64,000 nt of DNA from Parvularcula sp039818345 (GTDB lineage Bacteria > Pseudomonadota > Alphaproteobacteria > Caulobacterales > Parvularculaceae), in contig JBCBUC010000017.1 in assembly GCA_039818345.1 (NCBI GenBank), positions 15,402-79,401 on the forward strand, in the 5' to 3' direction. Every line of letters starts with the position of its first letter. Within the stretch, counting starts at the first letter, position 1. Position numbers and translations under genes: made by a program. The notes beneath the pieces are model-generated. The model was given only the letters and a program-made list of their open reading frames with translations. It did not search any database and was not told where the DNA came from. Below, one piece after another: positions 1-8,072 of the stretch.

Positions 1-1590
1 GACAACAAGGCAGAGTTGATTTCGCGTCACATCGGTGTCGTTCGCGCCGTTGAAGATGATGAAGCGGCAGAAGCGGAACTGCGGCAGATCGTGGCCGATT
101 ATCCTGATGCTGAGCTTGACTTCGCCATCGCTGACTTCCTTTGCCAAGTCGAGAAGGTGGAGGAATGCGTCGCTGAGCTTGAAAGGCTTGCCAGCGAAGA
201 CAACGAAGACCTCGCAATTAAGAGCGAGGCGCTCGTCCGCCTTGGTGAACGGGACTTTGTGGCCCGTGACCTCGAGACCGCCATGGCCCGCGCAGAAACA
301 GTGTTGGCCGACGATGCATCGAGCCCCAACGCCCTCACCCTCAAAGGCAAAGTGCAGCTTGCCAACGAAGACGTCGAAGCGGCCATCGAAACGCTGCGCG
401 AGGCCATCGCGGGTGATCCTGACAAGGAAAGCGCACTGATCCTCATTGGCCTCGCCTATGAGGCGGATGGCCGGGAGTCATTCGGTCAAGCCCAACTCGC
501 CCAGGCAATCGATCGGCTCGGCCTCACCCCGACCCTCTATTACGCCTATCGCGGCATGCTCACACGGGCAGGACAGACAGAGGACGTGACCGACCTCACC
601 TTGCGTTATGCCCAAAGTGAGTTCGCCGACGCCGAAGTTCGGCGGGAAAGCGCAGCCCTTTTGATCAATGAGGGCCGCACGGAAGAAGCAGAGGCAATCC
701 TACGCGGCCTTGTGCGCATCGACCCCGCCGATGACGCCGCCCGTCAGCTGTTGATTGCGACGCTCCTTCAACAAACCCGCAGCGATGAAGCACTCGTACA
801 GATCGATTACCTCTCTGAGGACGGACAAAAATCGACCAACGCCATCAGATTGAAAGCCGAAGCCCTGGGCCGGATGGAACGGTTTGACGAGGTGCGCTCA
901 TACCTCAACGAGCAAGCAGAGGCTGGCGAGAACGAAGCCGCCTATGCGCTTTTGACCCAGTTTGAGCTCAACCAAGGCGAAACGGAATCGGCGCTCGCGG
1001 CAGCCGATCAAGGCATTGCGGCATTCCCAGGAAATGAAGGCCTTCATTTGGCGCGGTACAACACCTTCCTTGCAAGCGGCGATCGCGAACAAGCAAAGGC
1101 CGCCCTGTCAAAAGGCATCGAGGAAGCGCAGAGCACGGTCAATCTTCGCACCCTACAGTCAAACGAGCTGATGCAAGATGGCATGCGGCAGGATGCTCTC
1201 GCTGTGCTTCAAAGCCTTTATGCGGAAGACGCGCTGAGTGACCTGACAGCAAACAATTTTGCGTCGCTTAGCCTCGACCTTGGCGGCTCAGCGGAAACCG
1301 CGCTTGAGGTTGCTCAACGCTTTGAAGGCACCGAACAGCCGTTCTTTGCGGACACGCTTGGTTGGGCCTATTACAAGAACGGCAATATCGAAAAAGCGGC
1401 CGAATATGCAGCTGTCGCCGCAGAAGCGGACATCAACAACGCCGAGATCCTCTACCATCGCGGTGTGATTGAAGCCGCCCAAGGCAACACCGACGCCGCC
1501 CGCGAAGCCTTCACACAAGCTTTGGAAGCTCCTGGTAAGACGGATACGGTGAACGAGGCGATCATCCAAGCAGCGCTTGAAGACCTGTAA
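1..1590 (+). CDS. TPR-repeat protein, 5' end outside window (possible PrsT-like)
   Basis: The reading frame is already open at base 1, so only the C-terminal 529 residues are seen; the TTG at 16 is just the first start-like codon. The protein is acidic, rich in Ala/Glu/Leu, and made of repeated helical pairs with the spacing of tetratricopeptide repeats throughout (for example the units around visible residues 100-140 and 440-500). TPR arrays act as protein-binding scaffolds. The next gene, 56 bases downstream, is an ExeA-like ATPase of the type found in exosortase (PEP-CTERM) loci, where a large TPR lipoprotein called PrsT is common. That identity is inferred from context; the N-terminus, where a lipobox would lie, is not visible. 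A generic TPR protein is the alternative. Confidence 0.7.
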   Translation, partial: DNKAELISRHIGVVRAVEDDEAAEAELRQIVADYPDAELDFAIADFLCQVEKVEECVAELERLASEDNEDLAIKSEALVRLGERDFVARDLETAMARAETVLADDASSPNALTLKGKVQLANEDVEAAIETLREAIAGDPDKESALILIGLAYEADGRESFGQAQLAQAIDRLGLTPTLYYAYRGMLTRAGQTEDVTDLTLRYAQSEFADAEVRRESAALLINEGRTEEAEAILRGLVRIDPADDAARQLLIATLLQQTRSDEALVQIDYLSEDGQKSTNAIRLKAEALGRMERFDEVRSYLNEQAEAGENEAAYALLTQFELNQGETESALAAADQGIAAFPGNEGLHLARYNTFLASGDREQAKAALSKGIEEAQSTVNLRTLQSNELMQDGMRQDALAVLQSLYAEDALSDLTANNFASLSLDLGGSAETALEVAQRFEGTEQPFFADTLGWAYYKNGNIEKAAEYAAVAAEADINNAEILYHRGVIEAAQGNTDAAREAFTQALEAPGKTDTVNEAIIQAALEDL

Positions 1591-1646
1591 CGGCGACAGG
1601 TCATTGGCGTTGCTCGGTTGATCAGGCGGCTTAAGCAAGGAAAGCC

Positions 1647-2483
1647 ATGTACGAAAAGCATTTCCGGCTAAAGCGCAAACCGTTTGCCACCCATCCTGAA
1701 CCGGACATGCTGTTCTGGTCAGACGGTCATAAAATGGCGCGCACCATGCTCGCCTATGGCCTCACCTCAGGGAACGGCGCGGTCGTCATCACCGGGGAGA
1801 TCGGCAGCGGGAAGACGACGCTGCTGCACGATTTGGCGCGCCGCCATAAAGACGGAAACCGCTTTGGGGCACTGACAGGCGATATCGGTTATGAGAACGA
1901 TGTCGCTAGCTGGATTCTCTATGGTTTCGGGATCGAATCGAAAGCGACCTCAGCCAATCAATCGCTTTCCCATCTCGATAAATTTCTCGCCCAAAACCGA
2001 AGCGCAGGGCGCAAAGCCGTTCTTTTTATCGATGAGGCGCAGCTGATCGAGCCGCGCCTCCTTGAGCGCATTAGGGTGCTGGCTGAGCGGCAATCAGGCG
2101 GCCGGCCGGTGTTGCAGCTGGTGCTCTTTGGTCAGCCCGAATTGGGTGCGCTTTTGAATATGCCGCAGCTGGCGCAGTTCCGGCAGCGCGTGGTCGCCCA
2201 CTACCACCTGCGGGCCTTCAGCTTGCAAGAATCGGCCGACTATATCGCATCGCGGCTGAGCTTAGCGGGCGCAAGGGCGGAGATTTTCACCCCCGGGGCA
2301 ATTGACCGGATCTTTGAAGCATCGGGCGGAATACCGCGGCAAATCAACATCGTGGCCGACACAGCCATGGTCTATGCCTTTGCCTCTGAAAGCAAAGAGG
2401 TGAACGCCGATATCGTGATGCGGGTCCTTCAAGACCGTCGCGACCATGGTATTTTGAAAGTCGACCCGCCAGGGAACGCTTAA
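1647..2483 (+). CDS. ExeA/PEP-CTERM-locus-type AAA ATPase
   Basis: A 278-residue P-loop ATPase. It starts MYEKHFRLKRKPF, the usual opening of ExeA/GspA-like and XrtA-associated ATPases (typical form: MYExFFGLxxxPF). The Walker A is GEIGSGKTTLL near residue 52, the Walker B is VLFIDEAQLI near 128, and a C-terminal winged-helix-like part follows GGIPRQIN. The length fits the exosortase-locus subfamily of about 270 residues and lacks the peptidoglycan-binding domain of true ExeA. AAGGAAAG lies just before the ATG. The TPR gene upstream and the PEP-CTERM-like substrate at 27445 favour a role in an exopolysaccharide/exosortase system, but no exosortase is in the window. Its 3' end overlaps convergent dnaQ by four bases. 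Confidence 0.75.
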   Translation: MYEKHFRLKRKPFATHPEPDMLFWSDGHKMARTMLAYGLTSGNGAVVITGEIGSGKTTLLHDLARRHKDGNRFGALTGDIGYENDVASWILYGFGIESKATSANQSLSHLDKFLAQNRSAGRKAVLFIDEAQLIEPRLLERIRVLAERQSGGRPVLQLVLFGQPELGALLNMPQLAQFRQRVVAHYHLRAFSLQESADYIASRLSLAGARAEIFTPGAIDRIFEASGGIPRQINIVADTAMVYAFASESKEVNADIVMRVLQDRRDHGILKVDPPGNA

Positions 2484-3190
2484 GCGCTGCCAGCCATATC
2501 CTTGCGCCAAAGAGGCTCGCCCAACTCGTCGATAAATGCCTTATGAGCCGCGCGTTCCTGATCGGTGATCAGCGAGGCCAGCGGCTTTGGTCGCTGCCGC
2601 GCCGGCATTGACCCGCCTGTTCGCCCGGTTCGTAGATCCGTCGCCGACGAAAACGAGAGCCCGCCCTGGGAACCGCCGGTCAGTTCAATATAGACCCGCG
2701 CCAAAAGCTCTGAATCGAGGAGCGCCCCGTGGCCTTTCTCCTCGCGTTCATCCTTGCTGATACCGAAACGGCTGCAGAGCGCATCAAGCGACGCAGGAGC
2801 GCCAGGGAACATCTTACGGGCCATGGGCACAGTGTCAGTGACCCGGTTTTTAAGCCGCGGAAGTCCCGCGTTCTCCATCTCCCAATTGATAAAGCGCATA
2901 TCAAACGGCGCGTTATGAGCGACCAATTCAGCGCCCACAACAAACTCAGCAAAAGCTGGCCCCACAGCTGGATCGGCGAAGATCGGCTTGTCACAAAGCA
3001 TTTCGCTGGAGATCTTGTGAATCCGATAGGCGTCATCGGGCATGTCGCGCTCGGGGTTCACATAGACATGGAATGTCTCGCCGCTGAGGACCCCGTCGAT
3101 CATCTCGATGGCGCCGAGCTCAACAAGCCGATGCCCATCATCGGGTGAAAGTCCAGTCGTTTCGGTATCAAAAATGATCACTCTGCCCAT
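2480..3190 (-). CDS. dnaQ: DNA polymerase III epsilon subunit (3'-5' proofreading exonuclease)
   Basis: A 236-residue DEDDh exonuclease that proofreads during replication as part of the Pol III core with DnaE. The three exonuclease motifs are visible: FDTETTGL with the catalytic Asp/Glu pair (residues 7-14), HNAPFDMRF in the middle, and HGALLDSELLA carrying the HxAxxD motif. The C-terminal stretch after about residue 175 should bind the alpha subunit. It is the last gene of the leftward ppsR-maf-aroE-coaE-dnaQ run, 39 bases after coaE. The same gene order flanks the origin in Caulobacter. Length is normal for alphaproteobacteria. Confidence 0.95.
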   Translation of the reverse strand: MGRVIIFDTETTGLSPDDGHRLVELGAIEMIDGVLSGETFHVYVNPERDMPDDAYRIHKISSEMLCDKPIFADPAVGPAFAEFVVGAELVAHNAPFDMRFINWEMENAGLPRLKNRVTDTVPMARKMFPGAPASLDALCSRFGISKDEREEKGHGALLDSELLARVYIELTGGSQGGLSFSSATDLRTGRTGGSMPARQRPKPLASLITDQERAAHKAFIDELGEPLWRKDMAGSA

Positions 3191-3229
3191 AGGCTCAGGT
3201 GACGCCGATTTGATGGTGATGTCGAGCGG

Positions 3230-3823
3230 CTAAGAGGACCGGAGGGCGGCCAAGATTTCCCGAACCTTGCTGCGCGCGGGCTCCAATCCCTCATCGGTGC
3301 ACACAACAAAGGTCGCTAAGGCAAGGCGTTCCTCTTCGGATGCTTGGCGTGCAAGGATGCCATCGAGTTTCTCAGCCGTCATTCCAGGTCGTTCGAGGAC
3401 GCGGGCACGGCGAATCGCTGGGTCCGCTGTCACCACGATCACCGCGTGAAAAAGGGCCGCCATGCCGCTTTCAGCCAAGAGAGGAATATCGAGGATCACA
3501 ATGTCCGCGCCCTCTACCTGTTGTTTTGCGATGAACGCGCCCTGGTCCTCCCGCACCAACGGATGAACAATTTTTTCAAGCGTTTGGAGCGCTTCAGGCT
3601 TTCCAATGGTTTCTTTGGCGAGAAGCTCCCGGTCGATGCCCATCTCGATGCTGCCCGCGCCTGGAAACTGCGCGAGCACGGGGGCGACAGCTTTGCCGCC
3701 CGGTGCGTAGAGACCATGAACGGCGGCATCGGCATCCCAGATTGGAATGCCTTCCTCGGCAAAAAGCTTCGCCGTGGTGCTCTTCCCCATGCCAATGGAG
3801 CCTGTCAGTCCGACAATCTTCAC
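3230..3823 (-). CDS. coaE: Dephospho-CoA kinase
   Basis: A 197-residue P-loop kinase that phosphorylates the ribose 3'-OH of dephospho-CoA, the last step of coenzyme A synthesis. The sequence opens with GLTGSIGMGKSTTAK (Walker A), followed by IWDADAAVH, which carries the conserved Asp of the family. The lid region is rich in Arg (AIRRARVLERPGM). Its start overlaps the aroE stop by four bases (ATGA), so the two are probably translationally coupled. Length and motifs are normal. Confidence 0.95.
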   Translation of the reverse strand: MKIVGLTGSIGMGKSTTAKLFAEEGIPIWDADAAVHGLYAPGGKAVAPVLAQFPGAGSIEMGIDRELLAKETIGKPEALQTLEKIVHPLVREDQGAFIAKQQVEGADIVILDIPLLAESGMAALFHAVIVVTADPAIRRARVLERPGMTAEKLDGILARQASEEERLALATFVVCTDEGLEPARSKVREILAALRSS

Positions 3824-4626
3824 AGTGTGGCCCTCAACTCTGACAAGGTGCGGTCAGCATCTGGGAAACAGCCTGTCCAAGCCTCAAAACTGGGCGCCGC
3901 CTGAAAGACCAGCATAGCCAATCCGTCCGTCAGCTTCTCGACACCGCCCGCCTCTGCCATCGCAAGGAAGGGTGTCTGTTCTTTACCATAAACAATATCG
4001 ACCGCTGCCTTGGGAACAGGACCCGCAAAATCGAGCTCAAGGGACGGCTGCCCGGCCATGCCAAGACTTGTTGTGTTGACGAGAAGATCGGGCGCTTCAG
4101 CAACAAGGGCGTTCCGCTCATCCCAATCACGGACCTCAATTTGGGGAAACCGGGTCGCCAAAGCATCCGCCCGCTCACGGGTTCGATTAAGAAGCGTGAC
4201 CCGATCTGAATCGCGAAGCGCATAAAGAACAGCCGCTGAGGCCCCACCCGCACCAAGCACCACAGCATGGCCAACAGATCGCGTTACCCCAATATGATCA
4301 AGGCTCATTTCGAACCCGAACACATCACTGTTGTCGGCAAAAATCTCCCCATCAGCAAAGGTCAAAAGATTGGCGGCACCCACAGCTTCCGCTGCCGGTG
4401 ATCGCTCTGATGCCAGCTCAAGCGCCGATCGTTTATGCGGAATGGTGACATTGAGCCCCGCCCAAGCCTCCTCCACCAGTCCATGGACGGCGGCCTCGAA
4501 CGCCTGGGGTGCCGCATCAATCGCCTGGTACGCACCCTCAATGCCGACATCGTCGAACCATTGATTATGGATCCGCGGCGAAAGCGAGTGAGCAATCGGA
4601 TGACCGATAACGCCAGCTTTGATCAC
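3820..4626 (-). CDS. aroE: Shikimate dehydrogenase
   Basis: A 268-residue NADP-dependent enzyme reducing 3-dehydroshikimate to shikimate in aromatic amino acid synthesis. Visible motifs are IGHPIAHSLSPRIHN at the N-terminus (shikimate binding, Ser pair), NVTIPHK around residue 60 with the catalytic Lys, VLGAGGAS in the nucleotide-binding Rossmann part near residue 124, NTTSLGM, and VFQAAPSFEAWTG near the C-terminus. It overlaps maf (upstream) and coaE (downstream) by four bases each, so it is part of a tightly packed operon leading away from the origin. Confidence 0.95.
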   Translation of the reverse strand: MIKAGVIGHPIAHSLSPRIHNQWFDDVGIEGAYQAIDAAPQAFEAAVHGLVEEAWAGLNVTIPHKRSALELASERSPAAEAVGAANLLTFADGEIFADNSDVFGFEMSLDHIGVTRSVGHAVVLGAGGASAAVLYALRDSDRVTLLNRTRERADALATRFPQIEVRDWDERNALVAEAPDLLVNTTSLGMAGQPSLELDFAGPVPKAAVDIVYGKEQTPFLAMAEAGGVEKLTDGLAMLVFQAAPSFEAWTGCFPDADRTLSELRATL

Positions 4627-5207
4627 CAGGCGATCGCTCCTTCGCGGCGCAAGCAGGCGAGAACCGGGAAGAGCGGTAGCCCAAGGATGGAGAAGAAATC
4701 GCCCTCAACCTTGGAAAAAAGACGAGAACCCAGACCCTCAAGAGCATAGCCGCCGACGGTGGCCAAAACATCATCGCCAGCCTCATCGACATAGCCGCCA
4801 ATTTCCTCAGGCGACAACTCACGCATCGTCAGCGTCGAGCTCTCTTGAATTGTTTCAATGATCTCGCCGTCGCGGTGGATCACAACCGCGCCCCTTAAAT
4901 GGTGCGGGCGGCCAGACATCGCCGCGAGCCGTTCTTTGAGCTCATCCTTCGATTTGGGCTTATCGAAAGCAAATCCGTCGAACTCCATGACCTGGTCGGC
5001 GCCAATCACGATTGCGCCCGGGACCACCACCGAGAGCGCTTTGGCCTTAGCCAAAGCAAGGGCCAAAGCACGGGGGGCAAGGTCGGCGAACGTGGGTTTG
5101 AGCGCCTCTTCGTCCACTTTGGGCCGCTCAACCGTGATTAGGATTCCAGCGCCCTCCAAAATGGCACGGCGGGACGCGCTTCCTGAAGCTAGAACGATGT
5201 TGGTCAT
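4623..5207 (-). CDS. maf: Maf-type nucleoside triphosphate pyrophosphatase
   Basis: A 194-residue Maf/YhdE-family protein, which hydrolyses non-canonical or canonical NTPs to NMP and PPi and is linked to septum regulation. The N-terminus LASGSASRRAIL matches the family signature (LASxSPRR). GADQVM carries the conserved Asp, and GGYALEGLGS followed by FFSILGLPLFP is the usual C-terminal signature. It lies second in the ppsR operon with four-base overlaps on both sides, in the position it has next to the Caulobacter origin. The exact Maf subclass and substrate cannot be fixed from sequence alone. Confidence 0.92.
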   Translation of the reverse strand: MTNIVLASGSASRRAILEGAGILITVERPKVDEEALKPTFADLAPRALALALAKAKALSVVVPGAIVIGADQVMEFDGFAFDKPKSKDELKERLAAMSGRPHHLRGAVVIHRDGEIIETIQESSTLTMRELSPEEIGGYVDEAGDDVLATVGGYALEGLGSRLFSKVEGDFFSILGLPLFPVLACLRREGAIAW

Positions 5208-6067
5208 CCATCCCCTCCGCGCCGGATCGACAGAAGCGTGAGGATTTTCGCGGCTGTTTCTTCAACCGATCGCTTGGTGACATCGATCATCGGCCAATCG
5301 TTTTTGACGAAGTAGCGCTTAGCTTTGGTCACTTCATCACGCACCGCTTTGGCATCCGTGTAATTCTGCGCGCGGTCCTCAGAATCGAGGTTCGACAATC
5401 GCGACGTTCTGATTTGAGTGAGGCGGTCAGGGCTTGCCGTCAAACCAACCACCATAGGTTTGCGCAAGGTTTCAAGCTCAGGCGGCGGTTCGACCCCAGG
5501 AACCAGCGGGACGTTGGCGGCGCGAATGCCCTTATTTGCCAGATACATACAAGTTGGCGTTTTCGATGTGCGGCTGACCCCAAGAAGGACCACATCAGCA
5601 CCTTCAAGATCCCACGCCATTTGCCCGTCATCATGGGCAAGGGTGTAATCAATCGCGCCGATGCGTCGGAAATAGTCTTCGTCAAGCTCGTGCTGGGCCC
5701 CGGCCTGGCCGGTTTGTTCGAGACCAAGATATTCCGCGAAGGCGTTAAGAAACGGATCGAGCACGGAAATCGCTGGGATCTGAAGCTCCGCGCATTTGAC
5801 CTCAAGCCGGCGCCGCATGGCGCGGTCGACCACCGTGTACATCACCAGGCCCGGCGCTTGCTCGATCCTGGCGAGCACTTTGTCGAGTTGAGCTTCGCTG
5901 CGCACCAGCGAGGCCACATGCTCCAAAGGCTTTGCGGTGGGAAACCGGGAAGAGACGGACTTCAAGACAGTGCTTAAGGTCTCGCCAGTCGAATCAGACA
6001 CCAGATGGACATGAAAGAACGTTCTGGATTTAGGCGTATGCCGCTGCGCCCGAGTCGCGTGATCCAT
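5204..6067 (-). CDS. ppsR: Pyruvate, phosphate dikinase/PEP synthase regulatory protein (DUF299)
   Basis: A DUF299 bifunctional kinase/pyrophosphorylase, about 287 residues, that switches PEP synthase or pyruvate phosphate dikinase by ADP-dependent phosphorylation and Pi-dependent dephosphorylation. It shows HLVSDSTGETL near the N-terminus and the P-loop GVSRTSKTPTCMYL in the second half. I chose the ATG at 6067 (MDHATRAQ); an in-frame ATG at 6106 would add 13 residues, and no clear ribosome binding site separates them. It is the first gene left of the candidate origin, matching the RP001-type gene beside the Caulobacter and Rickettsia origins. Confidence 0.9.
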   Translation of the reverse strand: MDHATRAQRHTPKSRTFFHVHLVSDSTGETLSTVLKSVSSRFPTAKPLEHVASLVRSEAQLDKVLARIEQAPGLVMYTVVDRAMRRRLEVKCAELQIPAISVLDPFLNAFAEYLGLEQTGQAGAQHELDEDYFRRIGAIDYTLAHDDGQMAWDLEGADVVLLGVSRTSKTPTCMYLANKGIRAANVPLVPGVEPPPELETLRKPMVVGLTASPDRLTQIRTSRLSNLDSEDRAQNYTDAKAVRDEVTKAKRYFVKNDWPMIDVTKRSVEETAAKILTLLSIRRGGDG

Positions 6068-6375
6068 GCGTTTACCAGCTGTTAAGAACCAAGAGGGTAG
6101 GGCCATAGAGGAGATTGGCCCTCCCCGTCATCCTCTGTTCCCGCAGATTTTCCGGAAATCCCAGCTTGAAAAGGTTTCCCCCTTCGCATGGGCACAGAGA
6201 CGTGAGGATCTTTGCGAAAGAAAATCCTTGCCAGGTATGGCCATGGGTAGCACCGGTGGAGATCGGTTTTCCTCACCTTTGGGGACCGGTGTGAATTGTG
6301 TGAACAAGCGGTTAACGGCCACGTTCTCCCCAGTTTTCACCGGCTATAGACTCTGATTCAGATTATGGATTCTCT
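6068..6375. other. Candidate chromosomal replication origin (oriC)
   Basis: This is the gene-free stretch between divergent ppsR and hemE. In Caulobacter the origin lies between these same two genes, and here too genes diverge from it on both sides. Visible elements are: a 10-base palindrome TTTCCGGAAA (6149-6158); DnaA-box-like 9-mers matching TTATCCACA at 7 of 9 places at 6267-6275 (TTTTCCTCA) and 6324-6332 (TTCTCCCCA); TCCCCA (6327-6332) and its reverse TGGGGA (6280-6285), resembling Caulobacter weak DnaA W-boxes; three ACCGG-centred repeats (6251, 6285, 6339); and three GANTC sites at 6349-6372. No perfect DnaA box and no TTAA-N7-TTAA CtrA site is seen. The location is strong evidence; the boxes are weak. 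Confidence 0.7.
6349..6372. promoter_or_regulatory. Cluster of three GANTC (CcrM methylation) sites before hemE
   Basis: GACTC at 6349-6353, GATTC at 6355-6359 and GATTC at 6368-6372 lie within 24 bases, ending three bases before the hemE ATG. GANTC is the target of the cell-cycle methyltransferase CcrM in alphaproteobacteria, and such sites occur in the Caulobacter origin and cell-cycle promoters. That they act here is an inference. Confidence 0.55.
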
Positions 6376-7407
6376 ATGAGTAAGTGGGACGATCCCCTCA
6401 CATCGGTGCTTCGCGGTGAAAACCTGAAGACCCCGCCCTTATGGTTTATGAGGCAAGCGGGCCGGTACCTACCTGAATACCGCGCTGTGCGAGCAAAGCA
6501 TCAAAGCTTCGTTGAGTTCTGCCTTCACCCAGAAGATGCCGCCGACGTCACGCTTCAGCCGATCCGGCGCTTTGACATGGATGCGGCTATCCTTTTCGCA
6601 GATATTTTGTTGATCCCCCACGCCTTGGGCCAGGGAGTTCGCTTTGTGACAGGCGAAGGCCCTCTTCTTGAGCCTGTGGTGACAGACGAGCTTTTGCGCC
6701 GGCTTGATCCCACGCGCGTAGGCGAGATTCTCGCGCCGGTCTGCGAGACGGTCGAACGGGTCCGCGAAGCGCTTCCTCGCGAGAAAGCGCTTATTGGCTT
6801 CGCCGGCGCGCCCTGGACCGTTGCGACGTATATGATCAACGGCCAGGGCAGCAAAGACCCGGCAGCCACGCGGCGTCTTGTTTATTCTGATCCCGAAATG
6901 ATCGATCAACTGATGGCCATGCTCGTCGATGCCACCAGCGATTATCTCATCGCCCAGGCCAAAGCGGGTGCGAATGCGCTGAAGCTCTTTGATAGCTGGG
7001 CTGGCGGGCTGCCTGAAGATCTCTTCAGGCGTCTTTGCCTCGCGCCATCAATTGAGATCGCTAAGCGCGTTCGGGCCGCAGCTGATGTCCCGATCCTCTA
7101 TTTTCCTAAAGGCGCCGGACCGCTCTATTCCCTCGCCGCTAGGGCTGACGCCTTCAATGGCTTAGCGATTGATCATGCGCTCCCCGTCGGATGGGCGCGA
7201 GAGGCGCTGGGCGCCGCAAAAGCGCTTCAAGGGGGCCTCGACCCTCTTCTCGTGGTCCAAGGCGGCCCAGCCATGGAGCATGCGGCAAAAACTCTGCTCG
7301 AGACCTTTGAAGATCGGCCCTATATCTTCAATTGCGGGCATGGTTTCGTTCCCGAAACACCGCCAGAGCATGTTGCAGAGCTGGTCAGAATCGTTCGCTC
7401 CCACTAA
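6376..7407 (+). CDS. hemE: Uroporphyrinogen decarboxylase
   Basis: A 343-residue enzyme converting uroporphyrinogen III to coproporphyrinogen III in heme synthesis. It shows the N-terminal signature PPLWFMRQAGRYLPEYR with the catalytic Arg residues (about 20-36), FADILLIPHALG with the key Asp near residue 75, GFAGAPWTVATYM near 140, and FNCGHGFVPETPPE near the C-terminus. It is the first rightward gene from the candidate origin; hemJ follows after nine bases. There is no good Shine-Dalgarno sequence before the ATG, so initiation may be leaderless or weak. Confidence 0.96.
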   Translation: MSKWDDPLTSVLRGENLKTPPLWFMRQAGRYLPEYRAVRAKHQSFVEFCLHPEDAADVTLQPIRRFDMDAAILFADILLIPHALGQGVRFVTGEGPLLEPVVTDELLRRLDPTRVGEILAPVCETVERVREALPREKALIGFAGAPWTVATYMINGQGSKDPAATRRLVYSDPEMIDQLMAMLVDATSDYLIAQAKAGANALKLFDSWAGGLPEDLFRRLCLAPSIEIAKRVRAAADVPILYFPKGAGPLYSLAARADAFNGLAIDHALPVGWAREALGAAKALQGGLDPLLVVQGGPAMEHAAKTLLETFEDRPYIFNCGHGFVPETPPEHVAELVRIVRSH

Positions 7408-7416
7408 GGCCTGATC

Positions 7417-7866
7417 ATGGAATGGCTTGCCCCTGCCTACAACTGGATCAAGGCCCTGCATCTTTTGGCGGTGGTCGCCTGGATGGCGGGCATGCTCTAT
7501 CTGCCGCGTCTCTTTGTGTATCAGTTTGCCGCTGAAGAAAGCGGTGAAGCAGAAAAGATGCTCATCAACGCCCAGCATCTCCTTCTCAAGCGCATCATCA
7601 ACCCGGCGATGGCTGCGACGTGGATCTTTGGATTGCTGCTGATCGCAATCGCACCTGGGTGGGCCAATGATGGCTGGTTTTTGATCAAGTTTGCCGCCGT
7701 TCTCGCCCTTTCGGGGGTGCACGGCTTCTACGCTGCCAGTCGCAAGAAATTCGCCCGTGGTGAGCGCCCAAGGACCGAAAAGTTTTGGCGGATGATGAAT
7801 GAGGTGCCCTTTGCCCTCCTGGCGATCATCGTTTTCATGGTGATCCTGAAGCCATTGGCGATGTAA
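7417..7866 (+). CDS. hemJ: Protoporphyrinogen oxidase HemJ
   Basis: A 149-residue membrane protein with four predicted membrane helices. HemJ oxidises protoporphyrinogen IX to protoporphyrin IX in many bacteria lacking HemG/HemY. Family traits seen are the N-terminal YNWIKALHLLAVVAWMAGM with the conserved His and Trp, LPRLFVYQ, and the C-terminal stretch RMMNEVPFALLAIIVFM. It lies nine bases after hemE and forms a heme pair with it, a standard alphaproteobacterial arrangement near the origin. Confidence 0.93.
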   Translation: MEWLAPAYNWIKALHLLAVVAWMAGMLYLPRLFVYQFAAEESGEAEKMLINAQHLLLKRIINPAMAATWIFGLLLIAIAPGWANDGWFLIKFAAVLALSGVHGFYAASRKKFARGERPRTEKFWRMMNEVPFALLAIIVFMVILKPLAM

Positions 7867-7997
7867 ACGATGCCAAGCGGATGCTCCCAATTTCACCGCA
7901 AGGTGTTCCTCGCGTAAAAGCGCGTTGAGATGGAGCACCTCCTCGCATCGCTCTAATGCTTGACGAACAAGCTTCGCACTCTTAGCTCCCCCGACAT

Positions 7998-8026
7998 GCG
8001 CCGGTCCCGGCGCGTTGTTCTCCCCT
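7998..8026 (+). promoter_or_regulatory. Hairpin with T-rich tail in the rho leader
   Basis: In the 206-base gap between hemJ and rho, GCGCCG (7998-8003) and CGGCGC (8008-8013) form a six-pair stem with a GTCC loop, followed by a T/C-rich run ending in five T near 8030. This could be a weak intrinsic terminator or attenuator. Rho genes are commonly autoregulated through their leader, but nothing here proves it. The short stem makes the call tentative. Confidence 0.3.
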
Positions 8027-8072
8027 TTTTCGTCCATAGCGCCGTCCTGGCCGCCCGATTCTTGGACCCATT

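Noticed and set aside
7162..8037. 291-codon open frame on the minus strand across hemE and hemJ
   Set aside because: It covers two well-supported genes in the opposite direction, and its residues look like a shadow frame.
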